Positions 11,456-23,283 of a DNA stretch of 64,000 nucleotides are shown piece after piece; within the stretch, counting starts at the first letter, position 1, and every line of letters starts with the position of its first letter. Below the pieces are notes generated by a model. That model made no database searches. It was not told where the DNA came from and saw only the letters and a list, made by a program, of their open reading frames with translations. The DNA comes from Torreya grandis. Taxonomy: Eukaryota > Streptophyta > Pinopsida > Cupressales > Taxaceae. The translations under genes were made by a program, and so were the position numbers. The stretch spans positions 3,581,001 to 3,645,000 of the forward strand of contig JARHVA010000349.1 of the NCBI GenBank assembly GCA_037957365.1, given 5' to 3'.

Positions 11456-11880
11456 ATCTAAAAGAATAGGGCCATTTTATGTATCTCTCTTAATCAATGA
11501 GTTTAAGTTGAGAAATTTTATCATAGATTCTAGAGCTTCTAATAATGTCATTAGCTAATGCCCTTGGCCTCTCTCTAACTAAGTCAATAAAGAGATATTA
11601 CTTGATGGAAATACAAGTTCCCTTGATTGGAAAAATCAAAGATGCTCAAGCTATTCTAGCAGCTTTTCCAAATAATAGGCTTGAAATGACAATTCTGGTA
11701 GTATATATTCCTATTTCCTATGGAATGTTATTGATTAGAAACTTTTGCAAAGAAATGGGGAGAAAAGTTAAGATGGATTGGTTTTGTGCTCATATTCCAA
11801 TCAAAGGTGTAAATAAAAAACTTGAACTTGAGAAGAAATCCAAGTATACAATTTCCAAGTCAAATGATCCAAGATCATAG
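11455..11880 (+). pseudogene. Gypsy aspartic protease relic
   Basis: The active-site motif near 11518-11545 reads FIIDSRASNN; the catalytic Asp is kept but the following Gly is Arg (GGA to AGA). A one-base shift near 11550 moves into the frame 11545-11880, which carries LIGKIKDAQAILAAFPNN and SYGMLLIRNFCKEMG, the flap and C-terminal parts of a gypsy retropepsin-type protease. It would process the gag-pol polyprotein. It is directly followed by an RNase H-like domain, not by RT. Confidence 0.82.
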
Positions 11881-11959
11881 ATTATTTTTGAAGAATCAGA
11901 TCATGGAGTTTATTACCTTAAATTGGGCAAGGACGTAACTAGAGACATAAGAAAAAGAA

Positions 11960-12370
11960 GATAAAATATGAACTCTAGAATTTGATAGTAGCTATAGTTC
12001 CCTTGGTTCAGGAACTGGGGTTGTATTGATATCACCTGATGGTAAGATATATCCTTATTCTTTCAAACTAATGTTTGAAAATACTAAAAACATAGTAGAG
12101 TATGAATCACTATTGTTAGGACTATAATAAGCAAAAAAAAAGGAGTGAGAGTTTTAAAAGAATAAGGAGATTTTAAGTTGATTGTAAGGAAAATTAGTGG
12201 TCAATACCAATTAAAGAAGGGTAAGCTAAGGCACTAACATGATAAAGTTATGAATGCAACACTTGATTTTGTAGCCTTTTCAATCAATTCTATTCCTCAT
12301 GATTAGAACTCTAGAGTTGATTCTCTCATGGTTACTATAGCTCTGCTCATGACAAATTAGTAGCCTACAC
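11960..12370 (+). pseudogene. RNase H-like domain placed before RT in the gypsy element
   Basis: About 11975-12350 reads as an RNase H fold: LEFDSSYSSLGSGTGVVLIS with the first Asp, VEYESLLLGL with the Glu, GDFKLIV with the second Asp, and RVDSLMV with the fourth acidic residue. All four acidic positions of the DEDD set are therefore present despite stops near 12127 and 12165. It would remove RNA from RNA:DNA hybrids during reverse transcription. Tat-lineage gypsy elements are known to have acquired a second RNase H, but I know it after the RT-linked copy; here it precedes RT. Confidence 0.8.
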
Positions 12371-12589
12371 TTTTTCAAGAAGGTGACTATAGAATAGAGA
12401 TGGTTTTCCATCCAAGGGTTCTAGACAATGTTGATCAATGACATGTCTTTAATGATGACAAACAAATAGCTGCTTTCCTTGAGAAATAAGATAATTTGGA
12501 AGAACTATATTTTGAAGGATGTAGTTCACTTCCACACCAGAAAACAAGTAATATTGACCCTGAGTATCATAATAATGGAGATGTGATTT

Positions 12590-13540
12590 AATTGAAAGGA
12601 AATAAAATCCCTAAAAGGTTAGTTTATTTAGATGAAATTTTTGATAAGCATGATAAATTTTTAAAGAAAAAGAAAGAGTATGGTGAGATTTCTTCTCCAA
12701 AAGTACAAAAAATTAATTTGGGTATCGAAGAAAAGCCCAAGATGGTAAACATTGGAAAATATTGTTTCCAAGAGGAAAAAGAAGCATTCATTAAGATTCT
12801 CAAAAAATATATTAATGTGTTTGCTTAGTCTTAAAAGACCTGAAGACCTTTCAACCAAAAGAGGTATAACATTACATTCCACTTCAGCCAGAGGCAAAAC
12901 ATTTTAGGAAAAATCTTTGGAATCATAACCCAACAATCACAAGCACTATATTTGCTGAAATACAAAAGCTAATTGATGTTAATATAATTTATCTCATTCA
13001 TCATTCAAAATGATTAGCTAACATTGTCTCAGTAAGAAAGAAGAATGGAGAAATACATTTGTGTGTTGATTTTCATAATCTTAATCAAGCTTATCTAAAA
13101 GATAACTATCTATTGCCTATTATGGATCATACCTTGCAAATAGTTATAATCTCAAAAATGTTGTCCATGTTAGATGGATTTTTAACGATATAATCAAATA
13201 AAATTGGTGAAAGAAGATCAATACAAGATGACTTTCACAACTCCATGGGGAACTTTTGCCTATCAAAAGATGCCCTTTGGGCTTGTAAATGCTAGAATTT
13301 TTTTTAATGAGTGATGGATTTGGCATTTGCATATATAAATAATAAGATTATAGTTATATATATTAATGAATTGAAAGTATTCTCCAAAAAAAAAGGTAAT
13401 TATTTAGCTGATTTAAAAAGGGTTCTCATCCAGTGAAGGGAAATGGGATTTCTTTGAATCCTAAGAAATCAATATTTTCCATGACTGAAGGGAAACTTCT
13501 TAGTCACATCATCTTAAAGGAAGGAATGAATACTAATCTA
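12590..13540 (+). pseudogene. Gypsy reverse transcriptase relic
   Basis: An N-terminal stretch (12592-12828, with KMVNIGKYCFQEEKEAFIK) leads into the RT palm and fingers: VRKKNGEIHLCVDFHNLNQA (about 13028-13090), DNYLLPIMD, MTFTTPWGTFAYQKMPFGL (about 13230-13290). The catalytic YxDD box is destroyed: at about 13350 it reads YINE. LNPKKSIFSMTEGKLLSHI (about 13455-13510) marks the thumb. At least three frameshifts and several TAA/TAG/TGA stops interrupt it. Confidence 0.88.
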
Positions 13541-13543
13541 TAA

Positions 13544-14240
13544 ATGGTGAAAGATATTCAAAGTATATCTATGCCTACGTCTAAGAAGGGGGTATATTCT
13601 TTCTTTGGTAAGGTTAAATTCCTCAGAAGGTTCATTCTTGACTTTGCTGAGTTAACTCACCACATTTATGACATGATGAAGAATAAGAAAGATTTCAAGT
13701 GGAATTCTGAAGATAAGATAGCATTTGAAAATATTAAAGCAACCATAACTCAAGCTTTAGTGCTATTTTCTCTAAATTTTAGTAAGAAATTCATTCTCTA
13801 TTGTTATTCTTTTGAACATACCATATCAACCATACTTCTACAAAAGAATGATGAATATATTAAATCTCCCATAGATTTAATTAGAAAAACATTGAAAAAT
13901 TATGAAATAAAGTATACAAATATGGAAAAACATGCATTTGTTGTATTAAAAGCATGAAAATCCTCCAAGTACTATATCTTATGTTCACATACTAAAGTAT
14001 ATGCACCTAACACTGCAATTAAATCTATTAATACATAGTAAGAGTTGGGATTGCTAAGAGGCACCTAGGTAGATAAGGTCCAAGAGTTTGATCTTGATAT
14101 CAAACTAAAAAATCTAGTAATGGGAAGTGGCTTGTGCCAAATAATGATAGAAAGTAAACCAGATGACACAAATATGATGGCATTTTTAATTCAAGCTGAA
14201 TCAGATGAAAATTTGCCCATGATTCTTTTTGTTGATCTTA
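13544..14240 (+). pseudogene. Gypsy RT connection and degenerate RNase H
   Basis: The frame 13544-13957 carries the RT C-terminus (KKGVYSFFGKVKFLRRFI, FAELTHHIYDMMK) and then the RT-linked RNase H (ILYCYSFEHTISTILLQ). The first catalytic Asp, normally in a Y-T-D-A-S context, is absent (Y-C-Y-S-F). The Glu-containing motif is still present as YTNMEKHAFVVLKA. Loss of activity here fits replacement by the upstream RNase H at 11960-12370. Confidence 0.78.
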
Positions 14241-14299
14241 TTGATGAATGATATAGTAAGATTAATTTATTTATAACTTATGGAGAATGTCTATGACAT

Positions 14300-15505
14300 C
14301 TTACACATAGGTAAAAATGTACCATCAAGCTAAAATCAAAGGATTTTGTCCTTTGGGACAAATGTTTGTATAAAAGAGGAATTGATGGTGTCTTCCTCTA
14401 TTATGTAGATAAAGCATAACAAAAGAGGCTACTAGAATAGTTCTATGATAGATCATGTGGAGGAGACTTTTTAGCATGAGTTATAACACATAAAATCCTA
14501 TTAGTAAGGTAATATTGGCCTACTCTTTTCTAGGATAGTTTGGATTGGGTTTCTAAATGTCAAGCATGTCAACATTTTGTGGGACATCTAAAGTTGCCAG
14601 CATTGCCTTTAAAACTAGTCATAATAAATGAACCATTCCACCAATGGGGCATATATTTTATTATCATGTTGAATCCCTCTTCAATTTCTATCCATTATTA
14701 TGTCTTAACCAACATTGATTACTTCAGCAAGTGGGTAGAAGACATTCCTAGCAAGCAAGCCACTTCTGAAGTTGTATGTGATTTTATCAAAGAAAAAATT
14801 ATAGTAAGGTTTAGTGTTCCTCACAAGATAGTAATAAATAATAAAAATAACTTTTATTCAGTTGAACTAACTTATTTTTGTTATTTATATGGAATAGATT
14901 TAGTTTATTCTTCAAATTACTATCCTCAAGGGAATGGCCAAACTGAATCAAGTAACAAGAACTTGATGACTATGATTCACAAGTTAGTGGATGATAATCA
15001 ATGTACATGGCACAAAAATCTATTTGATGCATTATGGGTTGACAAAATCAATCTAAAGAAAGCCATTGGAATGTCACCATTTTAGTTTTTATATGGAATA
15101 GCTGCTGAAATACCCATCACCATAGACTTTCCTGCTTTACAACTGTCTAAGGCCATTAAAGACACAACTTATCAAGATTCACTTGATAAGAGGATTATGT
15201 TTTTATCTAAACTACAAGAAGTTCATACTCAAGTTTTTGACCATTTAACTAATCATTAGATGAAATTAAAGAATATTTTTGACAAAAAGGATCAAGAAAG
15301 AAAGTTTGATGTTGGTAACTTGGTCCTTTTATGGAATAACTAGAATAAATCAAAATGGATGCATGGAAAGTTTAATTCAATGTGGAAAGGACCTTTCATA
15401 ATAAAGAAAATTGTTGGAAAAGAAAGATTCATCATAGATTACTAGGATGGAATTGAACTTCCACTACTTTAAAATGGGCAACACTTGAAGCTTTATAAGA
15501 ACTAA
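14300..15505 (+). pseudogene. Gypsy integrase relic with GPF-type C-terminus
   Basis: A zinc-binding part lies before 14570 (ending KCQACQHFVGHLKLPALPL). In the core (from about 14630) the first catalytic Asp is Tyr (FHQWGIYFI), the second is Asn (IVINNKNNF, near 14830), and the Glu is kept (GNGQTESSNKNL, near 14935-14970). ALWVDKINLKKAIGMSPF ends the clean frame at 15085. After a TAG, a C-terminal GPF module (MWKGPFIIKKIVG, near 15380-15420) follows and the frame ends near 15505. The enzyme would insert cDNA; this copy is dead. Confidence 0.88.
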
Positions 15506-17267
15506 GTAGTAGGGTAACACTTGTATGTATATAAATAAAACCTTAGTTTTTATTTTCTACATATGTTTTTTTTTTCTATTTGTTTTTTTTGAGGTTTTTC
15601 ATGATTTAGTTTTACATGACTCTATACCCAATAGATGAGAATCAAAACTAGAGATAGTAGGATCTCACCTTTATTTCATTCTTTCTAATAGAAACAAAGA
15701 TGCCCATAGTTAGAGCCAGCTTGTTTCCCCAAGATTCACACTTGAAAATTTTGTGTTACTACTATTAAATTTTTTATATTTTATCTTATGAGATTCAGTT
15801 ATCCTTGTCAAAACTTAGTCCCTAAATAAGACTTAGAATTTAGGAGTTTTCACTATAATCACTTTCTTTACCAATGGTTTTTCAAATTACTCCAGTAAAT
15901 TACAAAATGTCTACCTAGATCATTATCATAAAACCCATTTATCCATCTTTCCAAGAAATTCAAAAAAGAACTAAGTGTTTGGGCTCATTTCTAGGCCAAC
16001 TTAGGTTATCTAGGTTACTTTACTTATAAAATTTGAAGTAAGTTATCATCACAAAACTAAGTTACACCATCTAGATTAAATCAGAGTAGTGAAATGACTT
16101 TACTTCTCAAAATCATAAACCTTGAGTAAAGTATATCTATAAACTTAAAAAACAATAATTAGAATAATCTAGGATTCTAAAGTCACTTCACTTGCTTAAA
16201 TCATAATTAAAAGAAATAAAGGTTCATAAACCCAAAGTCTTCATAAGTATAGACCAAATCAGGGTTACAGAGTTATTTAACTTCATAAACCAAAATAAGC
16301 GAAGTAATTCATGAAACTTGATAGTTAGCAAAATGCTTACATGGATACCCTCACATTTTTCATTTAAGTGTCATTAATTCACATGTTAATATAAATATTT
16401 AAAAATTCCACCTTATTTCCCACCTAGCTTTCATATTTTCTAACCTAGTTGCTTCCCCTATGAATCTTGAGTGACATTGTTTGAGCTTCTCGAGTGATTT
16501 TGGCATAAAATATTCACAACCCATTTGTAGTCAAGGTATTTATTTTATTTCCCCTTTGGTTTCATGATCCCATTATATTTTTTTATCTCATTTTTATTTG
16601 GTTAAATTTCATGCACCATTTTAAATTTTTTTATATCATTTCTTATTTTACGTATAATTATAAGTTATTTTTGCATGCATAGGTGTTGTTAAAAAATTAT
16701 AAATTCTTTATAAATACTTTGCATGTGAAAATCTAAAAAAAAATCACAAAAGATATAATATTTATATAAATTCCTATAAGTTGACCTATATTATCTACCC
16801 AGACTCTTCATGACTTATTACTCACTTGGAATCCCAAACCCAAATAACTAGTCTCCTATTACACAAAGTTCTCAAGGGTAATTATCTACTTAGATTTGTA
16901 ATTACTATTTGCTTATTCAAAATCCAAAATATCTATTACTTCTACTTCATTGGGTTTTCCAACCTTAGTAACTTACCCAAAAAAACCTAGAGTTGTAAAT
17001 GCATGTTACTCACTTAGAGTCTCCAACCTTGAAGACTTGAGAAATACCTAAAGCTTCCTAATGTTGCAACACCCTATTACATAGATGGCATTTTATGAAT
17101 TTTTCAAGGTTTATTACTACTTTAAGTTCCTAATACTTGAATCTTACTTAGGATTGTTACATAAAACAATAACTTAACTCATTTGTTTAACCTTTTCTAA
17201 ACCAACAACAATAATTACTGAGTTTTCAAGAGCATTTACCAAGTCTTTCTAGTGTTAGTCACAAAAA
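15506..17267. other. Non-coding spacer between gypsy integrase and the 3' relic
   Basis: AT-rich with no credible frame. Between about 16000 and 16330 there are four loosely spaced copies of a motif like GTNACTTNACTT...CATAAA, roughly 75-100 bp apart, which look like a very decayed tandem array. A similar short-unit pattern recurs at about 16800-17160 (TTACT-CACTT-GGA-TC-CCAA-like units). The spacer could be the gap between pol and an env-position gene. Confidence 0.4.
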
Positions 17268-20110
17268 ATGTCAAGAGTATAAGAAGAATTAATTCTAATT
17301 GAAGAATTTCTTGACATTTTACTTGAATAAGTTTCAAGACCAAGTAGGAAGGGAAAGACTAAAGCAATGAAAATTAAGAAATTAAAAGAAGTAGGGATGA
17401 AGTATGAATACAATGGATATCCCATTGAGTCTTGCATTGCATCCAAAGTGTCAAAAATAAGTGACATTGACATGGGACATGTTTCCATAACTGATTTGTT
17501 GGAAATTTCTAAATCCATAACCAAAACACCACTCATGCTAGTAATGACAAATAATGGAACCCTACAAGCTATAATTTTCCCAAGCTCTACACAATTGCCT
17601 AAATTTATTCTAACATGTGCTAGGTATTATGATTCTCTCACTAGAACAATAAAAGATACTATAGGTAATGTGGTGATAAAATTATATGTTTAGTATTTTT
17701 ACTATTGTTTGAATATCATAACAATACCTAAAGTGATAGACTTATCAATGGAAAAAGTTAAACATCTCTATGAGAGTAAAATAATAGATTGTATTAAGAT
17801 AATGAATACTAATTATCTAAAGAAATAAAAATACCACTCAAGGTTTCTAAAGCAAATAGTGATGTCTGACTTAGTCCAAGAAGTTGATGACATCATGTAG
17901 TTATTAGGTATAATCAATGGAAAGAAAATGCCAAGTGATTTTCCACTTCGACGTATGCCCAGATAAGGGCTATTGATGTCAATAGGAGTTCTGCTATGAT
18001 TGAATGGTCAAGAATGATAAGTGACAACATTGACCATCAATTGAGTAATGTATTGAAAATTATTGATTTCAAAATGAATTCATATTTAGTATATGATACA
18101 ATATCTAATGGAGTCTTTTATAGGCTCACTACAAAAGGGCTGATGGCAAGATATCCCATCTATGAATACTACCCTCAATTAACTTTGTATGAATACTTCA
18201 AATACTATAAAAGGGTAAATGATGCATTATTATATGAATTCATTTGTAAATTTAATGTTGCTTTGAAGGCCAAGAGAGTATCTAATGCAAATTAGGAGGT
18301 AGTTTCCCATTTTGAATGTATTTTTATTCAATTCTTTAATTTCACATACATCTGAGTTGGTGGTTTCATAGGGACACTAGTAAAATTTTCAAGATACCCT
18401 AGTGATAAATGTATTCTAATGGAATTATGTAGATAGTTGGTGGAATTTCATGATCTTTAGTCAAAATTACACCATTATTCAATTGGATTTCCTATTGTTA
18501 TTGGCCAATATCATTGTGTAAGCATTTATAAGGCTAAGAATATACAAACATAGATGTATCATAACTATAATCAATCACATTTTGAGACTAGAGAAAATTT
18601 TGATTATAGAGGCATAGGAAAAAACACATTTTCTCTTGAATATATGCATATCCCTACCCTAAAAGACTTCTATATTGATTACAAAGATGAATTTGAAGTA
18701 AAAAGAAGAGATAATAGAAGGATGACTATTCAACAAATTTACTCATTTAATTTGGTTATAATTCTTGAAGACATAGAAGATGATGGGAAAGTAATTCATG
18801 ATTCATATCATGTAATGGGAGGAGATAATTATCCACTCCTAAAAATTGATTACAAGAAGAATCAGGTAAAGACTATTGTTGAAATAAATTCAATGGTTCT
18901 CGATATGACTTCAATATGGCTTCTTAGTAAGGGTTACTACATGAAGGAGTTAGTAATGATAGAAATTGGCCAAGTAATTCATAAAAGGAAAATCATGCAA
19001 GGAGAAGGTAGTAAAGAACCAAATAAGAAGTTGAAACTCAAGAATAATGTTGATGATACATAATCTTTGGTAAAATAAAAGGTGCCAACTCAGTCAGTTG
19101 CCTTTGCATCTCTTCTAGTTTCTTTTATAGACACTACTCTTCCTATCACTCCTATTTTTATTACACCTACCAAATCTTCATCTTCATAATGGTGGATACC
19201 ATACAACTAGTAGTGAAAGATGTAGACCCATCCATAATCATACCACCTCTAAAGTTTCCTTACATCAAATCTCTTGAGAAATCTATTCGAAAAGAGATTG
19301 ATGTTCTTCCTCATCCTCCCCCATCTTCTCCGCCTGCTACTCCACCTCCACCTCCTTCTGATGATTATCCCACCATTCCTCATATTACCACCCAAAAAGA
19401 TCCATAGTGGATAACTACTAGAGAGGTGATTTCATCTAAGGAGATATCACAGTAAAAGATAATAATTGAACCTAAGAATAAAACCACTAGAGAAGAAAAA
19501 GAAAAGGAAAATTTTGACAAGAAGGAAGAGAAAGAGAAACATGAACAAATATTTTCTACTGTTATTCAAAATAGTCTAGGTGTAGAATAAGTTTCTGCTC
19601 AAGAGACAGAGGTGGGAGATAATTAGCAACAAATGGTGATACATTCAACTACTTTTACTAGTACATATTTATCCTCATGGTTGGAATTACAAATAGATCC
19701 TAAATCAAAAGAATAAATAAATTTGGAAGAGAAAGACTTGAAACTTATGAAAAATATTGATTATAAGGATAAAAAGCTTAAGAGTGCCAGAGTGACTTGA
19801 AAAATGATAATTGAGCCTTCAGGTCAAAATTTTGCAAAAATATCAGTTCCTCCCTAAGGTAAGAATAAGAGTAAAATCATAGAAGAAGACTTGGTAATTA
19901 CAAAATTATACTTATGGGAAGACACTATAGATATTTTGAAGCAAGACACATAGACTCTTATTAGTACCCTTTTTTAGAAGTATGATGAAGAATAGGATGA
20001 TAAAGCTAAACTAAAAGAATAGATTTTTAAGTTGTGTGAAATAATTTCCAATGAAAAAAGACAATGAGAAAAATATAAAATACATTAAGACGTATCTAAA
20101 AGAGAGTAAG
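17268..20110 (+). pseudogene. Long unknown ORF relic in the env-like position of the gypsy element
   Basis: A decayed protein frame starts at ATG 17268 (MSRV-stop-EELILIEEFL) and can be followed with frameshifts near 17750, 17990, 18540 and 19090 to about 20110, some 900 codons. Clean blocks are 17367-17693 (NGTLQAIIFPSSTQLPKF), 17996-18295 and 18554-19063 (basic tail EPNKKLKLKNN). A proline-rich hinge lies at 19300-19370 (LPHPPPSSPPATPPPPP), followed by Lys/Glu-rich, probably coiled-coil sequence with frequent TAG/TAA at likely Gln codons. No membrane segment is evident, so I would not call it an envelope protein. I do not recognise the family. Same strand and position behind integrase suggest it belongs to the gypsy element. 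Confidence 0.6.
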
Positions 20111-20651
20111 GACACACATCCATATTTATGTAGTCTGTTATCACTTTAATTTTTAAAAATACATTATTTGAATTATAGTACCATTGTTCAAGAATTTTAT
20201 CTATTTGTATTGACACATAATAAAATAATAATTATGATAGGATAAAAATATTGAAATGATGCAAATGTTCTCTTAGTAATGAAAAAATTCTAGTGTTTAT
20301 TGTCCATTTTAACTTTTGGTTAAATAAAATAATAAAGGTTATGCATACATTAATATTTTTAAAAGAGAGACTAGTTTCTTTGAGAGTAGCCTTTGCACAA
20401 ATGTGAGAACTTGGATATAAAATTTTAAAATTTAATCTCATTGAAACATTTATAATCTAACGAGCCTTGACCAAACCATTGGATAAGACTAAAAATATTA
20501 TAATCAAGCTAAAATGTAAATAGGAATACAAAACTAAATATTTAAAAGGAAATGTTAAACATGTGTGCATCATGATTGCATTGACAAAACTTTACCAAAC
20601 CCTACTATATAAGTAAGAAAGAATTAATAAATTAACCATGATTGGAAAGAT

Positions 20652-21330
20652 ATTTTACAAAATAAAATTGATTGCATCAAATATGATGAAATGGACACAC
20701 ATGAAAATGACTCTAAACCAATTATTGAATCCTTAGTGCATGGGTTTGGTGAAGCACAATTAATAAAATACCTTCAAGATTAAATTATTGAGAGTGATCC
20801 ATCTAAAGGATTCAAACCAATGGGTATCATTGAACACCAGTAATCAAAATAAATGAACCTTCCAATTTTGTATTATGGTTCAAGTCATGTTAACAATGTC
20901 ACACAAAAATTATCATAAAAAAAAATAGCAAAGTGGAAGATTTTACATCAAGAAAATGATACCACAACCCATATCACTAATATTTTCTTCAAAGATTTTT
21001 AAATAATTATACACCAAGTTTCAAGTTGTTTTAGGATATGCACAGAAAAATGTGAATTAAAAAGAAAAAAACTTTATGCCAAAGATGTTAAAGATAAAAC
21101 AGACTTAGACAAAATATGATAATCATCGATAGGATATATATATTTCAAAAAATATTCAAACATCACTTGACTATTTTGGAAATTCAAGGAAAGAAAATTC
21201 AATGACAAGGCAATTGGGACCACCAATATTTTTGCTACATTAACAAGCATTTGACACTTTTGGGAGTCATTGTGTGACATGTTACAAAAATTGTCTTGCA
21301 AGAATAAGAACAAATATAGTGAAAACATTT
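20652..21330 (+). pseudogene. Unknown decayed reading frame
   Basis: A single frame of about 225 codons starts near 20652 (IDCIKYDEMDTHENDSKP) and runs to about 21330 (CKNKNKYSENI) with eight or so stops, all TAA or TGA, several where CAA (Gln) is plausible, and no frameshift needed. Such length in AT-rich DNA with internally consistent amino-acid composition (charged N-terminus, FKERKFNDKAIGT) suggests a relic of coding sequence. I do not recognise it. Confidence 0.35.
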
Positions 21331-22576
21331 AATAGGAAAACATTTGTAATGTGATTAGAAAAAATACAACTCTTTTCACTTGTTATTTTAACCATAGATA
21401 TAATGCATTTAATAAGTTGATATTAAAAAATGAATAGTTATTTAGCAAATTTTAGATTTTTTTGTGATGAATTTTTAAAATATGTCAAATGAGCACATAC
21501 ATTTTATAGTTTGGGTTCATGGTACATCAATATATGGACATGTTCAAATACTCAAAAGTAAATTTTCTCGTAAATATATATCTTGTGATTCAACATTGCT
21601 TGATGTAAATTTGGCCAAAATGCAAACACATCTTCATACAAGTACTTGTGAAAAAATATAAAAAATAATCAATATAGAATCACCTTCCCATTGCCTCTAA
21701 TGGAAAAACCCATAATATCAGAGCCCTTAGACCAAATAAATGAGTTATAAAAATAAAATGCTAATATTTTTCTCTTCCAACTCCACCATAAGAAATATAA
21801 CAAAGCTAAAACCTTCAAAATGTTCTTACAAAATGCAAATTTGTCTCAAACAAATCATATAATTTTGGTACATTATTGTATTTCATGATCAATAATACTG
21901 CTAAAAATACATCCATCATATATATAAATAAATATTTTTCCTAAAAAATCCTCTACATTATGGTAGGTAAACCCAAATTCATAATTCATTTTGGATGCAT
22001 ATGTTGTTGCAACATATTTCAATTCATATATGACAAAATTTGGATAGAGATTGATAAATATTTTTTATAATTTTTAACACCCAAGTGTGGCACAATCTTA
22101 ATCTAAATACACACTTTTACATAAGTCTATCTATTTGGATCATTGTTGAGGAATGAATGGTTCATTAAAATCATGTCTTAAGTCTTATTCTTATTTCTCT
22201 TATTATTGTCTCAAAATCTATGTATGTCATTGTTTTGTATTCTGGTATTCTATCTTTGGGATCCTTATTTTTTCTATATCTTTATATCTTCATTTTGTGT
22301 CTTTTTGACAAGTCTGCACTACCTATACAATAGTGTATTGTGTACTTGTCTTATAATGTGGACTTATCCTGATGTAACTTGTGAAAGTCTTTCAAGTTTC
22401 TATGTTAATAATGATCCTTTTTATGACCATTAGTCCTTTTAGTCCAACCATTCATGTTCCAGTGAGACCCTAAATTCAAATACAAATTTCTATATAAATT
22501 TTTTTATTATAAATGAAAACTTACTCTCAATGTTCAAAAGATATATAAAAACTTATATGCATATTGAATAACTGAT
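21331..22576. other. AT-rich sequence without recognised features
   Basis: No domain, LTR end or tandem repeat stands out. A 75-codon frame at 22206-22433 is made of Phe, Leu, Tyr and Ser codons, as expected by chance from pyrimidine-rich AT DNA. Confidence 0.4.
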
Positions 22577-22873
22577 TCATCTACACACTCCAAGGTTGAA
22601 TACATCATTTACATTGCTTGTGCCAAGGGTATTCATATGAAAAATATTATTTAGTCTTGCATCCATGATTGCACATAAATAACTAAGAGGGAGAAATACA
22701 TTGGCTTGAGGTCCACTTGGATTATATAGGCACCACTCATTTACATAGGGGTTTCTGATGATAGTTTGGCTATTCCCACGTCCATACATTCCCCCTTTTG
22801 AATTTAATGTATATTTGGTATATGTGAAGGAATTAAAGTTTTGATTTTTTAGGTATTCTTCATACCAAGTCAA
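22577..22873 (-). CDS. Unknown 98-residue open frame on the minus strand
   Basis: The frame begins MTWYEEYLKNQNF and ends FNLGVCR. Its composition is unusually protein-like for this AT-rich region: YGRGNSQTIIRNPYVNEW and CLYNPSGPQANVFLPL contain Gly, Pro, Trp and Arg in a balanced mix and no stop. It may be an exon or a fragment of a larger gene; the frame opens upstream of the Met as well. No family was recognised and no clear splice sites were assigned. Confidence 0.3.
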   Translation of the reverse strand: MTWYEEYLKNQNFNSFTYTKYTLNSKGGMYGRGNSQTIIRNPYVNEWCLYNPSGPQANVFLPLSYLCAIMDARLNNIFHMNTLGTSNVNDVFNLGVCR

Positions 22874-23270
22874 GCTCTACACAGAAACATGATAGGTAAA
22901 CGTAGAGGTGAAACAACTCAAACTTTCAGATCTCATGCATAGTCAACCTAGATAAAGTCACAATAGAAGAAAACATTTACATTTTGACCTGGTATATCTA
23001 ATGTGCACTTTTACCTATATATTATGATATTCTATTTTTGGTAGTGATGTAATTATAGTATTATTTTATTCAATTTTTGATCTAGAAATAACGTGACTAT
23101 TTAGTAAATTAACAAGAATAAGTTAAGTACTCACTTTCCCTTGCTAAGTACTATTATAGCTCATTCTAATATTTTAGCATTGAATTGTATTTAATTTTAC
23201 CTAATTTTATTCTATATTATATATTTTATTTATATTCAATTTGCTTAATTAATTTTAAATAGAGTAAACA
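22874..23270 (+). repeat. Probable 3' end of an LTR (ends GTAAACA)
   Basis: The sequence just before the primer site at 23274 should be an LTR end; it finishes AGAGTAAACA at 23270. The 5' limit was not found and no second copy was seen downstream. Confidence 0.35.
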
Positions 23271-23273
23271 TTT

Positions 23274-23283
23274 TGGTGAACCC
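23274..23283 (+). other. Primer-binding-site-like TGGTGAACCC
   Basis: CATTTTGGTGAACCC here closely matches CATTTGGTGAACCC at 55306-55319, where the position right after an LTR proves the function. The shared site suggests a second element of the same general group starts here. The priming tRNA was not identified. Confidence 0.5.

Larger units (their letters stand above)
9490..15505 (+). mobile_element. Tat-like Ty3/gypsy retrotransposon relic
   Basis: Recognisable parts in order are primer site, gag, protease, an RNase H-like domain, reverse transcriptase, a degenerate RNase H and integrase with a GPF-type C-terminus. The integrase-last order and DSGAS-like protease identify gypsy. A second long relic at 17268-20110 may belong to the same element. 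There are many stops and several frameshifts. No LTR pair could be delimited. Confidence 0.88.

Noticed and set aside
17268..20110. The 3' relic as a retroviral-type envelope gene
   Set aside because: No signal peptide, membrane segment or cleavage-site pattern is visible; only the position is env-like.
22206..22433. Hydrophobic 75-codon frame as a small membrane protein
   Set aside because: Composition (Phe, Leu, Tyr, Ser, Cys) is what pyrimidine-rich AT DNA gives by chance; no start context or neighbours support it.
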